A program made the translations under genes and the position numbers. A stretch of DNA of 64,000 nucleotides. Source: Prorocentrum cordatum. Taxonomy: Eukaryota; Sar; Dinophyceae; Prorocentrales; Prorocentraceae. Shown here piece after piece: positions 60,974 to 64,000 of this stretch. The notes beneath the pieces were generated by a model. That model searched no databases. It worked only from the letters and a program-made list of their open reading frames with translations, and was not told where the DNA came from. The first letter of the stretch is position 1; each line of letters opens with the position of its first letter. The stretch is taken from contig CAUYUJ010011226.1 of assembly GCA_963575745.1 (NCBI GenBank), positions 352,506-416,505 of the forward strand, written 5' to 3'.

Positions 60974-62497
60974 TCAGGACTCCGCCACCGCAATGATATG
61001 CGAACGCAAACGATGGCCCAAGTGAAGGCGCGAAGCGCTCTGTAGAATATTATCCTTCACGTTCTTGGCGGCCTTGCCGTAGATGACGTCCATCATGTCC
61101 GCGTGCCGGATCAGCTCTTTGCTCAGCTCTGACCCGAACTGGTGGTGCGTCAAGGACTTCCCGAGGGCCCTTGCCTTCGTAGCCTGGTCGTGTATCTTCG
61201 GCATCTCCTTCTTCAAGCTTTCGAGCGGATCCACTTCTGTCCTCTGCGCCTCGCTGGCCTCCTCGGCCTGCGTCTCCCGCGGCATGATCCTGCTCACCTT
61301 GCTCCCCTCGGCCTTGGACGCATCCATCAAGAACTTGGCCATCTCGGTCTCCGAGGCGCCCATGATGCTCACCGAAAGGTTGTCCCCGAGCGCCCCCCCC
61401 TCGCCCATGAGGTGCTGGGCCATGCGGTCGTCCACCGAGGCGCGGCCCTCGATGCCGAACGTCTCCTCCGTCTTCTCGAGCCTGGTGTGAGAAACTTTCA
61501 CGCGCACCCTGTACCAGCGCTCCTCCACGTCGTCTGGAAGCCTCTCGTCTGGGATCCACATGGCCTGCTCCAACACCTTGTTGACCTTAGTCTCATTCAT
61601 CCCGTGCATCGGTAAGATGTCCCGCCTCTTCAGGAACTCCCATCTGTTGTTGTTCTCCGTCTGCTTCGAAATCGATTTCCGGACGAACACCTCCACCAAC
61701 TTCTCTAAGTCCCGATTGCACGCCATCCACGTCTCGAATAGTCCTTGCTTGTCGCTCTTGAGCTCCGGGGCGAGTGATACAGGCCACTTCTTGCGATTCT
61801 TCGTGCAGCGCGTGAATGCCGCCCACGCCGCTGGGCACGTCACTGAGTTGAGCACCGCGCGCTCCAGCTTCTTGCCTGGCGCAGTCCCCGTCTCTGAAGC
61901 GGCGCAGTCGGAGCGGCTCGCAACTGACGACTCCGGTGCTTCCGGTGCCGTGCCGATCTTGGCCAAGACGGAAGCCTGCTCCGTCTCCTTGAGTGTCGAG
62001 GTCGCGTGCCCGTCGATGGGCAAGCCTTGCATCTGCCGAAGCGCCCATTCAAGGCCCTCATTGCCAAGCTTCGACATGGAGTTGAAATCCATGCCCTCGT
62101 GTTGGCGGAATTTCTGCAGCAGGTCTCTGGGCTTGATGACGTTGGCAGGGTTCTCGGCTTGCACGGCATTGCAGACTTTAACGAAGATTGCCATGATACC
62201 AGCGGCGTCCAATTGCTGAGCATCAGGTGACGATATACATTGCCCCGCCGCAGCAGCAGGATCCTTGGTCTTGCAAGTGAGCTTCCGATTAGCAGGGGCA
62301 CCTTTCGCAGATGACATATCCGACAACGGTGCCGCCGCATGCTTGGCCGGAGGGGTGCCATATTTCATCTTCTTCTCCGGGGCGCCCTCGAACATTTGTT
62401 CTAACCCTTTTGGCCCAGCAGCACGTTCGACTGGTTTGGGCCCATGAGAGCGCTTGGCACCCTTGCAGCGCTTCTTGATGACGCGCCTGGGGGCCAT
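60974..62497 (-). CDS. Intronless 507-codon hypothetical protein, probable retrogene
   Basis: ATG at 62497 in the context tgccATGGcc. The open frame extends a further 115 codons upstream into unlikely sequence and dispersed-element copy 4, so I chose this Met. A basic N-terminus (MAPRRVIKKRCKGAKRSHGP) looks like a nuclear signal. The middle has VKVCNAVQAENPANVIKPRD and GLEWALRQMQGLPIDGH. The C-terminal half has NKVLEQAMWIPDERLPDDVE, WYRVRVKVSHTRLEK and an Ala/Lys/Glu-rich helical end. No known domain. There is no intron in 1.5 kb, whereas the neighbouring transposase-like gene appears intron-rich. A spliced-leader-like sequence lies about 40 bases upstream of the ATG. Both facts point to insertion of a processed mRNA copy. 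There are no internal stops, so it may be expressed. Confidence 0.65.
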   Translation of the reverse strand: MAPRRVIKKRCKGAKRSHGPKPVERAAGPKGLEQMFEGAPEKKMKYGTPPAKHAAAPLSDMSSAKGAPANRKLTCKTKDPAAAAGQCISSPDAQQLDAAGIMAIFVKVCNAVQAENPANVIKPRDLLQKFRQHEGMDFNSMSKLGNEGLEWALRQMQGLPIDGHATSTLKETEQASVLAKIGTAPEAPESSVASRSDCAASETGTAPGKKLERAVLNSVTCPAAWAAFTRCTKNRKKWPVSLAPELKSDKQGLFETWMACNRDLEKLVEVFVRKSISKQTENNNRWEFLKRRDILPMHGMNETKVNKVLEQAMWIPDERLPDDVEERWYRVRVKVSHTRLEKTEETFGIEGRASVDDRMAQHLMGEGGALGDNLSVSIMGASETEMAKFLMDASKAEGSKVSRIMPRETQAEEASEAQRTEVDPLESLKKEMPKIHDQATKARALGKSLTHHQFGSELSKELIRHADMMDVIYGKAAKNVKDNILQSASRLHLGHRLRSHIIAVAES

Positions 62498-62537
62498 GGC
62501 ACTGCGAGACTGCAGCGGGCAGCGCGGCAAGAAAGAC

Positions 62538-62561
62538 CTATGGGGCCAAAATGGCCTGCGG
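62538..62561 (-). other. Relict spliced-leader-like sequence
   Basis: The - strand reads ccgcaggccattttggc followed by cccatag. Compared with the 22-base dinoflagellate spliced leader, about 19 of 21 leader bases match, allowing two substitutions and three inserted bases; the CCATTTTGGC core is exact. It lies 40 bases upstream of the ATG of the 507-codon gene, the position expected of a leader retained in a retroposed mRNA. Confidence 0.55.
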
Positions 62562-62842
62562 AACAAACCCCATTGCAGTTTGGAAAGTGGGGCTATCATT
62601 GGACATGGGCCCGCGAAACGCTCGAGTGAGGGATGTGCCGAAATGACCGCGCCGTCATGCCCATATTGTTGTCTCATTATCCTCGCCCCTCCTTGTTTCT
62701 TCCCGCCCCCAGACCCTTGCCCAACAGCATCCGCGGGCTCGTCGACGGCTCCACAACATCGCGACGTGCAGGTTCGGTCGCGGCCCTCGCGCCCATTTCG
62801 GCACGCCCCTCGCGCAGTGCATGGCCTTCCTTTTTTATACAT
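62562..62842. other. Spacer between gene and dispersed-element copy 4
   Basis: Would be the promoter/upstream region of the - strand gene. No recognised signal. Confidence 0.35.
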
Positions 62843-63664
62843 AATTACCCCAGTGCGATCCGACCTAGAAGTTGGAGCCCCTAGGAAAGCACATTAGTTG
62901 CTATGCTAGGCTATGCCATGTTATGCTGCGCTATGCTATGATATGCTATGATATACTGCGCTATGATATGCTATGGTATGCTATGCTAATCTATGTGCTG
63001 TGCTATGTTAAGCTATAGTATGCTATGCTATGCTAAGCTGCGATATGCTATGATATGAGATGCCATGTTTTGAGAGGCTATGATATGCCATGCTGCGCTA
63101 TATGCTATGATATGCGATGCTATGCTTGATATGCGATGCTAAGCTAAGCTAAGTTAAGCTCAGCTAACCCTTTAGGCAGAGCCCATGCTAATGATTTGCG
63201 CTGCTTTGCGTTGTTTGTGCGTTTCTCTGCTGTCGCTGATGTATGTTATGCTATGTTATGGTATGCTATTATATGCGGTGATATGCTGCGCTGTGCTATG
63301 CTGTGCTGTGCTGCGATATGCTATGCTAGGCTATGCTGTGCAATGCTGCGCTATGCTATGCTATGCTGGACTATGGTATAACATGTTATGCTGCGCTATG
63401 CTATGCTACGTTATGCTATGATATGCTGTGATCTGCTATGCTAACGCTCAGCGAAGCTAAGATGAAGGTAAGCTAAGCTAAGATAAACCTGAGCGAAGGT
63501 GACGCTAAGCTAAACTAACATGAAATAAGCTAAGCTCAGATGAGATAAGCAACGCTAAGTAAGGGGACGTAGCTGGGGGGACCGCGGGGCGGATGCCGGG
63601 GGGGCCGCCAGGGGCGAGCCCCGCTGCCCGGCCAAGAACCCTTCTAGGCAGAGCCTAGCTAGGG
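62843..63664 (+). mobile_element. Dispersed inverted-repeat/pentamer element, copy 4
   Basis: Left end aattaccccagtgcgatccg, acctagaagttggagccc and ctaggaaagcacattag. TATGC arrays (62900-63130 and 63240-63440) are separated by an internal partial right end (aaccctttaggcagagccca at about 63165-63185). Then come a second aagctaag array and the right block (ggggggaccgcggggcggatg, ctgcccggcc), ending ctaggcagagcctagctagg. The internal end indicates nesting or tandem duplication, as in copy 2. Confidence 0.75.
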
Positions 63665-64000
63665 ACAAATTGTACAAAACCTCATCGGGCCTCGGGGCTG
63701 ACAAACTCGTCCTGGGCCCTCGCTGGCCCTGGCGGTAAAAATGCGGCCCAGGGATGGGCCCCAGGAAATCGGTTCGGACGAGAAGGAGGAGGAGCAGCAG
63801 GAGCAGCAGGACGAGGATGGGGGAGGAAAGGGGAGGATGGGGAGGAGGAGGAGGAGGAGGAGGAGGACGGGGAGAAGGAGGGTAAGAGGAGGGGGAGGAG
63901 GAGGAGGAGGAGGAGGAGGAGGAGGAGACGACGGAGGAGGATGAGGAGGAATGCGCGGGGGAGAAAAAAGGGAAAGAAGGGGAAGGAGGAGGAGGAGGAG
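63665..64000 (+). repeat. GGA-rich low-complexity tract to window end
   Basis: From about 63780, aggaggaggag-type sequence with ggggaggat variants. No gene seen in 63665-63780. Confidence 0.8.

Noticed and set aside
62500-62842. Upstream 115 codons of the 622-codon frame as the N-terminus
   Set aside because: They pass through the leader-like sequence and reach the edge of dispersed-element copy 4. The Met at 62497 has a good context and starts the believable basic N-terminus.

Overview
The window looks like nuclear DNA of a dinoflagellate. It is GC-rich, and nearly every recognisable coding region belongs to a decayed retroelement of a type I associate with dinoflagellates. Intergenic DNA is full of simple-sequence arrays. 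One intronless gene has a degenerate spliced-leader-like sequence just upstream of its ATG, as expected of a retroposed dinoflagellate mRNA. I see no operons, Shine-Dalgarno sites, rRNA, tRNA or CRISPR. All domain calls are from reading motifs, with no database search.

Layout. 0.1-3.0 kb: broken non-LTR (LINE-type) reverse transcriptase, + strand. 3.5-4.5 kb: a weak hypothetical gene with an internal repeat. 4.9-19.6 kb: repeat-rich spacer with two copies of a dispersed inverted-repeat element (7.2-8.4 and 10.2-10.8 kb), a sulfotransferase-like exon (11.7 kb, - strand) and a foldback MITE-like element (13.05-13.30 kb). 19.6-26.05 kb: Copia-type element 1, + strand, heavily frameshifted, with a 748-bp insertion in its integrase. 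26.05-26.95 kb: a small gene that may carry an intron starting with a hairpin. 27.55-33.1 kb: Copia-type element 2, - strand. 33.5-34.1 kb: a 211-bp direct repeat flanking a spliced-leader-like sequence. 34.9-48.2 kb: a very large - strand tyrosine-recombinase retroelement. 49.07-52.1 kb: a multi-exon transposase-like gene, - strand. 53.6-54.0 kb: third copy of the dispersed element. 54.4 kb: a terminal exon, - strand. 55.2-59.6 kb: a 1475-codon Pro/Thr-rich ORF, + strand, with long (CT)n tracts on both sides. 60.97-62.50 kb: an intronless 507-codon gene, - strand, with a relict-leader-like sequence. 62.84-63.66 kb: fourth copy of the dispersed element, then a GGA tract.

The candidate new system is the 13-kb element at 34.9-48.2 kb. 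In order it encodes a Cys-rich N-terminal protein, a gag-like protein, a CCCH finger, a cytosine-methyltransferase-like domain, reverse transcriptase, RNase H, a second methyltransferase-like domain and a tyrosine recombinase with all catalytic residues visible. An RRM/zinc-finger/RS protein follows in the same frame after a single TAG. Copia element 2, 2-6 kb away, carries a methyltransferase-like domain with the same motif order. Two unrelated retroelement classes therefore seem to carry the same kind of accessory enzyme.

A second candidate is the dispersed element found four times. It has conserved ends sharing a CCTACCTAGG inverted repeat and a core of expandable TATGC/TAAGC pentamers.
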